NCBI RefSeq assembly: GCF_949987535.1
Contig: NC_080082.1
Span: forward strand, 33,578,011-33,642,010
DNA length: 64,000 nucleotides
From: Balaenoptera acutorostrata
Lineage: Eukaryota; Chordata; Mammalia; Artiodactyla; Balaenopteridae
Direction of reading: 5' to 3'
Shown here: positions 1 to 10,905 of the stretch, in pieces
Layout: each line of letters opens with the position of its first letter
Numbering within the stretch: position 1 is the first letter of the stretch
Notes under the pieces: model-generated
The model's input: the letters and a program-made list of their open reading frames with translations, nothing else
The model's database searches: none
Told to the model about the DNA's origin: nothing
Position numbers and translations under genes: made by a program

Positions 1-1714
1 CCGCTCAGGGGTTTCTCTCTCCTCCTCCTCTTCCTTTTCCTCCTCCCCCAGTACGTGTCCCCAGGCAGAGGGAGTGTTTCCTTTAGAAGGCTGCTGCCTC
101 CCAAGTGCTTTGTCCCTTTGCTTCGTCTGACTCCCCTGGGCTGGAAATTCCCACTGTGAAAGTCAGTGCTTGGTGAATAGGGGTAGTCCTGGAACCCCCA
201 GGACACGAGGTGACAGTGACAGATATGCGAGGACCCCCCCCCCACCTCCAGTCTCCACTGCACCACCTACTTGTTGAAACTAATGGATAAGTAGAAATGA
301 CACATTTCCTGAAGAGAGAAAACTGCCATTCTAAAAGAAAACTGGGGAGAAAGCCTAGGATACTGAGAGGTGAGGAGAAAAGCCACAAAGGAAAAATTAG
401 CCAGCATGTTTCAAAGAACAGTCTCTGTCACATTCTTTCCCAAGAGATTCTGGGCAAAGAAAAAGGGATTCCACAGCCAAGCAGGGTGCCGTGTTGCCCT
501 CTCGGAGGCGCACGGTGCTCGTGGTTTATTAAAGTTCTGAGAAATCGTGCAAAGGGCCTTGTCTCATTGTGTGACTCGGTTCTCCAAACACCTTGGCCTC
601 CAAGCTTCTATTTCCACTGATGGTCCATTTATTCTTACGGCATCTCACGCTCCCCTCTGTGCTTTGGGAACCTGCTGGTTACTGCATGAGGTCAGATGTT
701 CTGGAAGCACACTAGTCTTATCTGACCTTGACTTTCCTTGTCAAAGCCTTCGTGTTAAGAGTCACGTGGACATGACCTTCCTTCTTAACTGCTCATTGTT
801 TCATTCCGCAAGAACGTGCTGAGCCTCACAGACAAACAGCGGAAAAAGAGACAAGGCAGATGGAAATACCTTGGGCTCATCAGGGATTTATGAAGGACCT
901 TTGAGTCCAAGCAGATCTCCTGTTTCCAGGAAGCCCCTTCTCTCTTTGACTCAATGACCCTCGGCCACATCCTGCTCAATCCCACAGGCTCACGGTGACC
1001 GTCAAGCTCCCAGGTATGCATCACACAGACGGATGAGTGTTTCCTCGAGGGGTATTTGTGTGTGAGGATGGCAGTGTCATAGAAAAACTGGAATAACCCT
1101 AACAAAACATTTTCTACTTTTTTGAGTCCTTGAAACTGTATGTGACTCTCTTTACTTCCAGGAACAAATCCAAGCCCAGTCATCTCACTGCCTGAGACCT
1201 CTCCCCACTGGACACCGGCATCTGCCTGCAACCCCTCCTGCCCTGTCCTACCAGCCCTCAAAGGCTTTCTCAGACCACTGTATCTGTCCCCGCCCCCTTT
1301 CTCTGTCCTTCTCTGCCTAACTCCGTCACTTCACACATACCTGTTACTGGCTTGAATTTTCAGCTGCTTTCTGTTTTTTTGTTTGTTTGTTTTTTAGTGA
1401 GAAGTTGGAGGGTGTAAGGTCCCAAACCGGTGAACCAAATCAAGCTCACTGACGTGTTGGTCTTGCTGTGCTCAGAAAAAGAAAATGACTTCAATCAACT
1501 GCCTCAGTATAATAATCAGGATTTCACATTAAAACTCTGGATTTACAGCCTCTCTTTTTAAAAAAATCAGAAGATCTGGCAACAATTGGCTCACATTCCT
1601 CTTTTACAACCGTCAGCTGGAGCTGAGTAGCAGCCGCTAGATGGGACAAATATCTTCAGTTTACGAAAGGTCCCACCCTTGCCTGGTGTCACTGGGAAAT
1701 GGAGCCATTGACCC

Positions 1715-1845
1715 TGGTCCACCACTGGCTAGCTGTATGACCTTGAGCGAGTGACTAAACCTTCCTGAGCCACGATTTGTCATCTGGAAAATGGGAACAA
1801 CAATAGTCCCCTACCTGTATCAGTGAGGTTAAGCTAGGAATGCTG
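1715..1845 (+). repeat. MIR SINE fragment
   Basis: CTAGCTGTATGACCTTGAG, then CTTCCTGAGCC and CATCTGGAAAATGGGAACAA, follow the MIR core in sense order. Confidence 0.8.
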
Positions 1846-2584
1846 TGGTTAAAAAAAAAATCTCCAAAATCTTTGGGAATTAATTTAACACATTCTTATT
1901 TCTCACTCACGCTCTGTGTTTACTGTGGGTTGACACAGGGCAGGGGGAGGGGAGGGGATGCTCTAATCCCTGTAAAGATGTAATGACTCAGAGTCCCAGG
2001 GCAAAGGAGGGTCCGTCTTAGCACACACACCCCCATCTTCCGTTCAGGGACCGTGAACATCAGGGTTGGGGAGGAAAGTGGCGAATCACACACTGACTCT
2101 CAAAACTTCCTCTTGGAAGTGACACACATGAAATTTATTCACAGCCCATTGACTGATGCAAGTCACGTGGCCTGGCTAACTTCACGGGGGTAGGAACATA
2201 CAACCCTAACCTTTTGCCGAGGAGGAAGAGGGAACTCGAGGCAGACTTAACTGTGATGCTTCAGAGCCCTTCTCTTTCTTGTGTGCCTTCCAGGACCCTG
2301 TACCTAATTTTATATTGGTAACTTTGTATTCCTGTTCTTGAAGAAGGCCCCCAAATCATATAAGCTTCAGGCCCTACAAAACCTGGACCCACCTCTGGCC
2401 AGAAACATTTGTTAAGAGCCCTGACAACTTCCCCAAGACCTCATGGGCTTGTGGTTCGGATGAAGTGAGTGAACTCAGGCCACTTTCAAGACAGTGTCCA
2501 GCAGTGGGTCTGCACTCAGTCAGGGTTGGACTCTATTATTATTAGGACAAAAGTAAACACGCAGTTCTGACTCATGCTGGACAC

Positions 2585-2587
<3 letters not shown>

Positions 2588-2618
<31 letters not shown>
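2588..2618 (+). repeat. (CA)n microsatellite
   Basis: Perfect CA dinucleotide run of about 15 units. Confidence 0.97.
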
Positions 2619-2619
<1 letters not shown>

Positions 2620-2703
2620 CATTTGCTTGGTAAAGAACTCTGATTCATCAGGAAGTGATCATTAACCAACATGGGGAATTGCCGTCATACGATGGCCAAG
2701 TAT

Positions 2704-2748
2704 TGTGTGTGAGTGTGTTTGTGTGTGGGGTGTGTGTGTGTGTGTGTT
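2704..2748 (+). repeat. Imperfect (TG)n microsatellite
   Basis: Interrupted TG run. It lies 85 bases from the CA run at 2588 and is complementary to it, so the two could pair. Confidence 0.9.
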
Positions 2749-3575
2749 GGGGGATCCTTGAATGGAAAGTCAGGCCACCTGTGGTTTGAAGGAGTCTTGT
2801 CCCTTTCCCGGACCTCAGGCTCCCGTTGTATCCATGGAGGTGGCACTGGATAACTTGTCTGCTACATGATGCTAAGTTAGGCTGCAGAAGGGGTGGTGGC
2901 AGCACAGGGTGGAATGCTGCTTGTGGCAGAGAAAGCAGATGACTTATGCCAGCGGTCCCACCTCTGCAAACCACCCATCTGGGAGGTCAGCCCACAGACA
3001 TTGCTCCTCTCAATATGATAAGCCCGTGTGTCTTGCTCTTAGTCACCCAAATGAAGCACCCCGCCATCCACTTCCAGCAGCCTCCGGGCACCCTGCTCCC
3101 ACACACATTGTCACTGGCTCACAGCTCTGAGTCCATTTGCTAACAAGCTTTTCTGGTCAGAGACAAGGGATGAAAGCAAGGACCTTTCTGACGAAGCAGT
3201 CAAACCCTTTGCCAGATGTGTCCTCTGAATTATTCTTTTCCTCCTCCTTTGCAAGTTCCCAACTGCAATGTCTCCCAATGCTCACGTTTTTTTTCCTATT
3301 TGAAAGCAGGAGGAAGTAAAGGAACTCCCCCCCCACACCCCAAGTCACAAATAACAGCCCCCGTCAAGTCGCCTTGCATGCATTGACTGGCTGAGTGTCT
3401 CGGGCCAAGTCCCTCAATCTCCCTGAGTCTATTTCCTTGCCTGTAAAAATGGAGACACCTGCCCTGCCCTGTCTGAGCATCGCTGGCGGGACCTGATTAG
3501 ACAGAACCTTATAAATGTAATGGGGTAGGGAAGAGTGAACACAGTTAATTCTGCTTTGATTTCTCTGAATCAGCA

Positions 3576-4166
3576 TGTATTCGTTTTTTATTGCTGCATA
3601 ATGAATGAATTACCACAAACTTAGCGGCTGAAAACAAGACCCGTTTATTGTCTCACAGTTCCTTGGGGCAGAAGCTGGGGCAGGCTCACCTTGATTTTGG
3701 CTCTCCATGCCAAAATCAAGGCCAAAATCCAGCCGTCGGCCAAGCTGGACTCTTGTCCGGGGAGAGGGGGCTCTGGAAGAATCTGCTTCCGGGGTCGCTC
3801 AGCTTACTGGCTCAGTCCCAGTCCTCGTAGCTGCAGGTCTGATGCCCCAACATCTCTGCTGGCTGTCAGGTCGGCATCACGCCCAGCTTCTCCAGGCCTT
3901 TCGCGTCCCTTCCCTTGCAGTCCTCTTCACCTTCAAAGCCAGGGAGTGATGGGACTTCAAACCTTCTCACTCTTTCAATCCAGGGCTCAACTGATTAGGT
4001 CAGGCTCACCCAGATCATCTCCCTGTCATAAGGTCAATATATTTAGGACTTTATTTCCACCTGCAAAATCCCTTCACAGCAGTACCTGCAGTACGGTTTG
4101 ATTGGATAACCAGAAGAAGAGGATTTTGGAAAGAGGGGAGCATTTTTAGAATTCTTCCCACCACAC
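3576..4166 (-). mobile_element. MLT1-type MaLR solitary LTR
   Basis: Read on the minus strand this begins TGTGGTGGGAAGAATTCTA and ends near the AATAAA...CAGCAATAAAAAACGAAT side, matching the general plan of old MLT1 LTRs. On the plus strand the tell-tale stretch is TTACCACAAACTTAGCGGCT. No internal retroviral coding sequence is visible. It carries an unusual 12-base hairpin at 3689-3721. Confidence 0.75.
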
Positions 4167-5990
4167 ACAGTGATTCTGAAACTGGATTTCACAAGAGTAA
4201 GATGTTACCAACCATTCTGTGAAGGGACGAATGCATAGCCAAATAATTCGGGGAAACACTGGGTTGGGCAGAGTGAAACCAGTTTTGTTGGCTGGGTTTT
4301 CACTTCAGGACATAGTACCCTTTCCTGCTATGATACCTGATAGTCCTCATAACCCAGTTTGGGATACAATGATCTGATTTTAGTAATTAATTTTAGCTTT
4401 TTGGATAGCCAAGGACCAGGGTGATATATAGGGAATCCCTTATATCTTTATTCATCAATCTTTAGAGACGTGTGACCTCACAATTCTCAGTTGACTCATT
4501 GCCTCTCGGTGTCCTTCAAGGTATCATCCAGAATGACTGGTTACCAGAAGGGGTTAATTATTTGTGGTCCTCTAAGGGGTCTCCACCCCCCTTCGTCCAA
4601 GGGAGGGTCCATGGTGTTATGCCTCACCGGCCCTAAGAGGGCTGCAGTGTCCAGAGTCCGATGGTACTCACTGCCTCAGAGGCACCTCCTGCCCCAGAAC
4701 TCAGTTTGCTTTTGGTTAAGTCTGAACGTCTAAAGTGAGAGCTGCTCCTACAAAGCCCAGAGGGAAGGGATGGTGCGTGTAGCTGAAACTGCACCCCAAA
4801 GCAGAGAGGACTGCCTTTTCTTGGAAGGTAAATGCCCCTAGCAAGCAGCTCCATCCCCTGCTGCCCCTTCTCCCCTCCCTGGCACGGGCCTGACACCAGC
4901 CAACGGTCCCAGGGCTGCAGCTTAGGCCAGACCTGTGGCCACCCATGATTTAACCCTGTACATTCAGGTTAGGAACTTAGGTGCAAGTTTTACCTTATCT
5001 CACCTGACATTGACTCCAAAATAAAGTTTGTTTTCAATCCTTCATCTGTGACTCTATGCTTCATTTCAACTTGTGGTTTATTTTCCCTCTAAGGATCCAC
5101 CCAGCCATCTTTTGGGTAAATAGCAAGTATGTTCTGGGCACTGTAATAAACTGCTACTTCAGATGGAAGGTCACTCTTGCTGGAGGCATGTGATTAAACA
5201 TTTTAATAGGGCAGCAAACTTATCAACAGACTCACGGAAAAAAAAAAAGGAAGTGATTTTGTTCTCTCAGCTTGTGTTTCAGAGTATTTTACTACTGGGG
5301 TCAAATGTCTGTCAAAGATTTTTGAAGCCCAAATTTGACTTTGAACAACCTCAAGGGTTCCTGTAATGCACACTGCATAGGGCCGTATAAACAGCCCAGG
5401 ATTTTGCCTGCACATGTCTCACTATCCAGTTCAATATCACCACGGCGCCTAAAAGGTTTTTAATACAGATATTAAATATATCCATATCATCACTTCACTG
5501 AGAGCCTGGGCTGTGTTTTTTCCTCTGGGGTCTTCCGAGCTATTTGCTGCTGACATACACTATTAAAAATAAACCTACCCTGAGGAACTAGTCGTTTTAC
5601 ACGGTATTAGGACTAATGTTATCATTTAAGTAGCTCCGGAGATTTGCCAACTACAGAGGTCCCAGATAGCGAAGGAAACATGATCACGTGAGATAATCTT
5701 CTGCACGGAAATGACTTTCATCATCTGTAATATGTCGTTTAGATGCTTATTTAAGACTTACACTATTGAACAAATATTGATGCCTTCAACAGAATAAAAA
5801 GCCTCCGTGCCATGGTGAGATAAAGGATCAGATTCACTTCCGGGGCTTGGGACTGGACTGGGTCTGAAATATCCCTGGCATCTGTGTAGTGATTAGGGAA
5901 GAAGGGTGGAGGGGAAAGAAGAAGCTCCACTTCAATTTCTCTACCTTCCCTGTAGGAATCTGCAGGCACTGGTAAGTACAAGTTTAAGAA
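4167..5990. other. Gene-free, no recognised repeat
   Basis: Ordinary unique-looking sequence apart from an A-run near 5239-5249. No coding or RNA signal was seen. Confidence 0.5.
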
Positions 5991-5994
5991 ATCT

Positions 5995-6180
5995 TCACAA
6001 TGACCTTATAAAGGAGGTAATATTTTTATCCCCATTTTACAGATGAGGAAAACTGAGGTTCAGCAAATTTTCTTAAACTGAAGTTCAAACAAGGTTTGAA
6101 TCACTGCTAGGATATGGCAGAACCAAGATTTGAATGTGGTTCTGACTCCAAAGTCCATCTGCACTATACAAGTATTGTCC
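5995..6180 (-). repeat. MIR SINE, reverse
   Basis: ATCCCCATTTTACAGATGAG with AAACTGAGGTTCAGC is the reverse MIR core, continued by the diverged AACCAAGATTTGAATG and TCTGACTCCAAAG part. Confidence 0.8.
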
Positions 6181-6249
6181 TCACTATTTGTAGAGGGACC
6201 AGGATTCTGACAGCTCACTCTACTCCACCCACAGGGCAGAGAAATTTAT

Positions 6250-6370
6250 GATGCAATTCAGCATTTATTCATCCATCTATTCAGGCAACCAATAAATATT
6301 TCTTAAACATTTCTAATGCACTAGGCACTGTGTTAGGCGCAGAGCATACAGCAATGAAAACGGTCCCAAT
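6250..6370 (-). repeat. L2 3' end, reverse
   Basis: CAACCAATAAATATTTCTTAAAC..CACTAGGCACTGTGTTAGGCG..AGCATACAGCAATGAAAAC is the reverse of the L2 3' terminus. Confidence 0.75.
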
Positions 6371-6664
6371 CCCAACGCAAAAGTCAGGTGTCCATATGCA
6401 GAGCCTCACAGTTTGGCAGAAATGGGATGCCCACATTGAATGCCTGAACAGCTTGGTAGAAGTCAGTGCCCATGTTGCCTGCCTGCACAGTTTTGAGTAA
6501 TTTTGACAGACCGGATGGGAACAAAGTCCTCTTCAACCCATCTTCAACCCATGACATCAGGCTTGGAGCTCCCAAGAGATGCAGACACCTCTACTCCATA
6601 TACATAACTAGCTTCTGTGCTTTACTCTTATACACCACGACATCCATCCACTGTCTATCTGACC

Positions 6665-6810
6665 CTCCTAACAGTCCAGGAAAGTAAGCAATAGTAGCCC
6701 ATTTTACAGATGAGGAAACTGAGGTTCAGAGAGGTGAAGTGATTTATCCAAGATGGAGGGAAATAGTGGAGTGAGGACCTGGGCCTGATCCTTGATTCTC
6801 CTTCCTCCCC
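6665..6810 (-). repeat. MIR SINE, reverse
   Basis: CCCATTTTACAGATGAGGAA, ACTGAGGTTCAGAGAGGTGA and AGTGATTTATCCAAG follow the reverse MIR core. Confidence 0.8.
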
Positions 6811-6869
6811 CAACTCCCTGCCCCCATGAACCCATTACAAAGGATAACATCATCTGAGAGCTTGCGGCT

Positions 6870-7045
6870 TGCCAGTCCTTTTCAGGTCAGTACTGTTATT
6901 ATGCCCATTTTAGGGTGAGGAACCTGGGGAACAGAGAGGTAAGTCACTCGCCCAGGCTCACAGCATCAGGAAGAAGCAGACACACAACTCAAACCAGAGC
7001 CTTCTGACTCCTGACACCAAACTTCCAGGCCGTCCTGATGCAGTG
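6870..7045 (-). repeat. MIR SINE, reverse
   Basis: TTATTATGCCCATTTTAGGG, ACAGAGAGGTAAGTCACTCG and CCCAGGCTCACAGC are reverse MIR. It is the third copy within about 1 kb. Confidence 0.75.
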
Positions 7046-8344
7046 GTTCCCTTTGAAAAAGGCAATTAGTTCTCAGTAATGATTTGCCAGGTCTGGTCAT
7101 GACGCTACTACTGTGGGGACAGAACCCTTATTAAAGGCCAAACATTAAAGAGGATCTCTCTTCTCATCCCTCTTTACCTCCCTTGCCTCTCAGATGCTCA
7201 GATTCCTGCAGCCTCATGGATCTGGGGCTACTGAAAGAGCCTTTTCAGAAAAGTATGGGGATCAATTTGTATATGAAAAAGAAAAATAATTTGCATGAGG
7301 GGGTCCCGCCGGAGGAGAGAAAAGGGGATGAAGAGAGGGCACCAGGCCTGGTTCTGGTGAGGGAGTGGTAGCGATGGGGTGGGCCTCAGGTTAAGCTGCA
7401 TAGCTGGTCCAATGGGATTTGGCAAACTCAATTCCTGTCTCATTGTTAGTCATTTTTACCTGATGCATTAGCATATCCATATGATATCTGTTATCCTAAT
7501 TATATCTATTTTCCCAGGTACAGACAGACATACCCCAGAGTTGGGGGCCCATTAGCAGATCACGCGGGCCTCTGCAGCTGTGTTTTGATTAGCAGAAAAG
7601 GTTCTTTGGCATCAGAGAACTGAAATCACCTTTTAGGGTGTGACAAGCGCAGCCGAGCGTCTCGCAAGTGAAAATCAGAGGTTTCTCTAAGGAAGGGGTG
7701 AGAACGACCACAAAGAATTAAAAGGAGAATAACCTTTAATGGTTTCAACTGTGAAAGCTCAGTCACGCTTAAGGCCTGCCATCCATCAGGCAGTGTGGCA
7801 CTGAGCTCTCCGCAGGCCTGGATTCGCCCCCATCCCGGCTTCGCTTCTGGGAGGAGGGGAAGGCCGTGGGAGCCCCCAGGGGGAGCCCAACCCACCATTT
7901 GTCCAGGCTGGGCTCCAGCAGTGGGGGGGGGGGGGGGAGGCGGGGGGGGGGGGGTAGGGGCGGGGGAGGGCGGCCTTGAAGGTGAAGAGGCCAAGGATGG
8001 TTGGAGGAGATCAGCCACTGGCCTCAAATGACTGGCAAAGGATATGCAAATCATTATGCAAATCACCAAAGCCGTCTTTTAGACCCTGAGGCTCAGGATT
8101 CCTTTTAGAAGCCATGTAGGTATTTTCTTGTTTGCTTGCTCCCACCGTGGACTTCTTGCCCACGCTCTGGCAGTCTCCTTGGGAGGGCTGTGCTTAATGC
8201 TACAGATGTGGCTTATGGGTCAATACCTTAGGTGTTACGGGTGTGAATCCTTTGTAATAGATGGCATGTTCATAAGTTCTATCCTAGTTGACCCTTGACC
8301 ACTCTATAAAGGAGCTTGAGCGGGTTTTGTGACCCCAGTCGTAC
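7046..8344. other. Gene-free, contains a G-tract
   Basis: No gene. It has one extreme G-run at 7923-7970 and two nearby ATGCAAAT octamer-type words at about 8043-8063 (ATATGCAAATCATTATGCAA). Otherwise it is unassigned. Confidence 0.5.
7923..7970 (+). repeat. Long G-tract, quadruplex-prone
   Basis: G15, then GG, G13, G4, G5 and G3 separated by one or two bases. Homopolymers of this length are also prone to length error in assemblies. Confidence 0.9.
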
Positions 8345-8455
8345 TGAGCCAAAAGGTATTATAATGGGCTTACCTAAGGTCAAACAGCCAAGCTGTGTGT
8401 GAGCCCTGCCTTGAACCCAGACTTGAGTTTGATACTATTCACTCTACATTTCCCT
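8345..8455 (-). repeat. MIR SINE fragment, reverse
   Basis: CTTACCTAAGGTCAAACAGC followed by CCTTGAACCCAGACTTGAG is the reverse MIR body. Confidence 0.65.
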
Positions 8456-8664
8456 GATTAAAATATTACACACCAGAATGGTGGAGGGACCGGAGAGGCA
8501 AGGAACCTCAGGAGAGGGGATTCTCCATCTTTTCATGCCCCCTTCCGAAACAGTGGCAGGGTTTCTCACTGGAAAGGTCCAGGTTGGAGAAGGGAGCAGG
8601 ACTTGTGGCTTGAAAATACTTCTCAGTTGATTACGATGTGTTCCCAAGTACGTCTGATTGAGAG

Positions 8665-8960
8665 TTACTCATTAATTCATTTTTTCCTTCAACAAATATT
8701 TATTGAGGACCTACTATATGCCAGGCATTGTTCTACGCAGCTTCAGTCAACTGGGGGTAGACGAGTATCAATTGTGCTAAGGGTGATGACGAAAGAAAAC
8801 AGACCAGCTAAAGCCCAGTTAGACAGGACGGTCTCTCTGAGGAAGGGCATCTGAGCCAAGAACCTTCAGGGAGCTTGAGCCAGCCTTGCAAGAGCTGAGA
8901 GGGGAGGCTTCTAGCAGGGAAGTATAACACAGGGGTTTGGGAGCAGAAAGGCCAGAGTTT
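8665..8960 (-). repeat. L2 3' end, reverse
   Basis: TTCAACAAATATTTATTGAG and CCTACTATATGCCAGGCATT mark the reverse L2 3' end. The following AGGGCATCTGAGCCAAG..GGAGCTTGAGCC part is L2-like but weaker. Confidence 0.75.
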
Positions 8961-9179
8961 AAGAACCAGAAAGGAGGTGGGCCTGGCTGGGGCTGCATAG
9001 GACAAGGTTTTTGAAGAGCGGATGGTAGAGATGAGTTCGGAAAGGGAAGAAGGAAGGAGCCCGGGGGAGGCCTCAGAGGTCTTTTCTAAAGGTAGTTTAA
9101 GCTTGTCCTAACTTTGTGGCTTACAAACGACATTTTTTTAAAAACAACGAAATAGATTAGAATAGTATAATATATACTG

Positions 9180-9355
9180 TGCAGAAATTCTCAAACTTTA
9201 GCATGTAACAGAATCACTTGGAAGGCTTGGTAAAGCAACCAGAACTTCCGATATAGCCTGTCTGGGGCAGGGCCTGAGAATCTGCATTTCTAACAAGTTC
9301 CCAGGTGAGGCTACCATGCTGGTTCAGGACCACACTTTGGGAACTATTGTGTTAA
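9180..9355 (+). mobile_element. MER5A-like hAT-Charlie DNA element
   Basis: AATTCTCAAACTTTAGCATG, AACAGAATCACTTGGAAGGC, TGAGAATCTGCATTTCTAAC and AAGTTCCCAGGTGA resemble MER5A, with a closing diverged inverted terminus. Confidence 0.7.
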
Positions 9356-10140
9356 GCATGCAGCACATACATTAAGGGCAAGTTTTGCTTCTTGACACTC
9401 TCGCTTCAGTAATATATGTGTTTACGTGTACTAGGATCCTGATGTAAAATGTATTTTGTAAGAGTGGGTCATGTTCAAAAAAAAGTTTGAAAGCCCCTGA
9501 ATTAAAGACTTAGGACCTTTTTCTAGAAGAGAAATCATCATCCTTTCATGCTCTAAAGGCTCTGCTGGACATCTTGTGACTTCCCTAGAAATGAATAAAA
9601 CAGCAAGTATACGAATGAAAACTGAAATCAAAGAAAATCCAGCTGGAATAGGAAATAAGATTCTCCTCGTTCATAGGTCCACCTTGGCCTTCATCCTACC
9701 GAACCTTCTAAAGTATTGTGTCGCCCTTGGCCTAGAGCCCAGGATCACGCTGCACCTGTGCTCCCTGGCCGCTGTGGCCCTGCTTTCCTGCCCTGGTCCC
9801 ATCTCCACGGGGTTGCCATTCTCTGGAAGACCGAGCAGCATTCAGTCCTTAAGCTGCAAACCCACTCACCTGCGGTGTCCTGTGGCTCAGATGGTTTTCC
9901 ACACACACCTGTCGAATGGCTTCCTCTGCACGGTAGCCCTGCTTCTCCTGTGAGCTGCACGGGGCTCCAGATCCCCAAGATAAATTGAAGATGAGTCCCA
10001 ACTTCTCACCCCCCTGGTCAGTTCTGACATCAATTATAAAAGAGTGTCTAATCCCCATTCAGAAACAAACTGTCCTGCTGGGGAAGTCGAGGGCTTCTCT
10101 CTGGAAGCCCGATAGAAAGGCAGCAGCCTCTGGAATCTAC
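9356..10140. other. Gene-free, no recognised element
   Basis: Nothing recognised apart from short open frames without family resemblance. Confidence 0.45.
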
Positions 10141-10501
10141 AGTGTTTTAGTTGGCTCAGCCAGCAATGAAAACGTACATAGATCAGGTAGCTTCTAAACT
10201 GTAGAAATGTATTTCTCACAGTTCTGAGGCTGGAAGTCCGAGATCAGAGTTCCAGCATGGTTGGGTGAGGGTCCCCTTCCAGGGTGCAGACTACAGTCTT
10301 CTCATTGCGTGCTCCACATGGTCGCAAGAGAGCCAGAGAGCTCTCTGTGGTCCCTTTCATAAGAGCACTAATCCCATTCATGAGGGCTCCACCCTCATGC
10401 CCTAATTACTTCCCAAAGGCCCCACCTCTAATACCGTCCCGTTGGGAGTTAGGATTTCAACATATGAATTTGGAGGGGACACAGCCAGTCCACTGCATAC
10501 A
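10141..10501 (-). mobile_element. MLT1A-like MaLR LTR, reverse
   Basis: CACAGTTCTGAGGCTGGAAG, CACTAATCCCATTCATGAGG, GCTCCACCCTCATGCCCTAA, CCCAAAGGCCCCACCTCTAA and TTTCAACATATGAATTTGGA are, in order, the reverse of the MLT1A LTR. No internal sequence is attached. Confidence 0.8.
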
Positions 10502-10524
10502 CTAACTCAGGAGTCTGGAAACTT

Positions 10525-10640
10525 GCATTGATTCATTCAGCATCTTTCCTAAGCACCTACTGTGTGCAAGATGCTATGGCTATCACAGTGGTAAACATGA
10601 AAACACGGATCTCATCTCCCTACTGCTCACAATGGGTTCA
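10525..10640 (-). repeat. L2 3' end, reverse
   Basis: GATTCATTCAGCATC..CCTAAGCACCTACTGTGTGCAAGATGCTAT matches the reverse L2 end. Confidence 0.65.
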
Positions 10641-10744
10641 CTTCCAAGAAGCTTCCCCAACTTGCTGAATAACTTGGGCCAACCACCACCCTTCTTAGGA
10701 ACTTGGCACTTCCTGTCGGGCACAGCAGGGGGCATGAAATGTTA

Positions 10745-10905
10745 AGAGCTGGAAGGTTTCACAAGGGTAACTGAATCCCATCTCCTCTTCCTATAAATGG
10801 GAACTTGGGTCACAGTGAAGGAACGGGACTTGCCCAGGGTCATACGGTGTATTGCTGGCAGAACTGGCTGCGAGGCTGGTCTGAACCTCAGAGGCCTGCC
10901 TCTCA
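10745..10905 (-). repeat. MIR SINE, reverse
   Basis: GGGACTTGCCCAGGGTCATA..GGCAGAACTGG..GGTCTGAACCTCAGAGGCC is diverged reverse MIR. Confidence 0.6.

Larger units (their letters stand above)
1..3575. other. Gene-free flank, mostly unassigned
   Basis: No gene is supported. Contents are a C-run near 232-242, one MIR at about 1715-1845 and two CA/TG microsatellites. A segment at about 2335-2400 resembles one at 57745-57830. The rest shows nothing I recognise. Confidence 0.6.

Noticed and set aside
7795..8031. Glycine-run open frame (+) and its proline-run mirror (-)
   Set aside because: Created by the G-tract at 7923-7970. No other coding sign.
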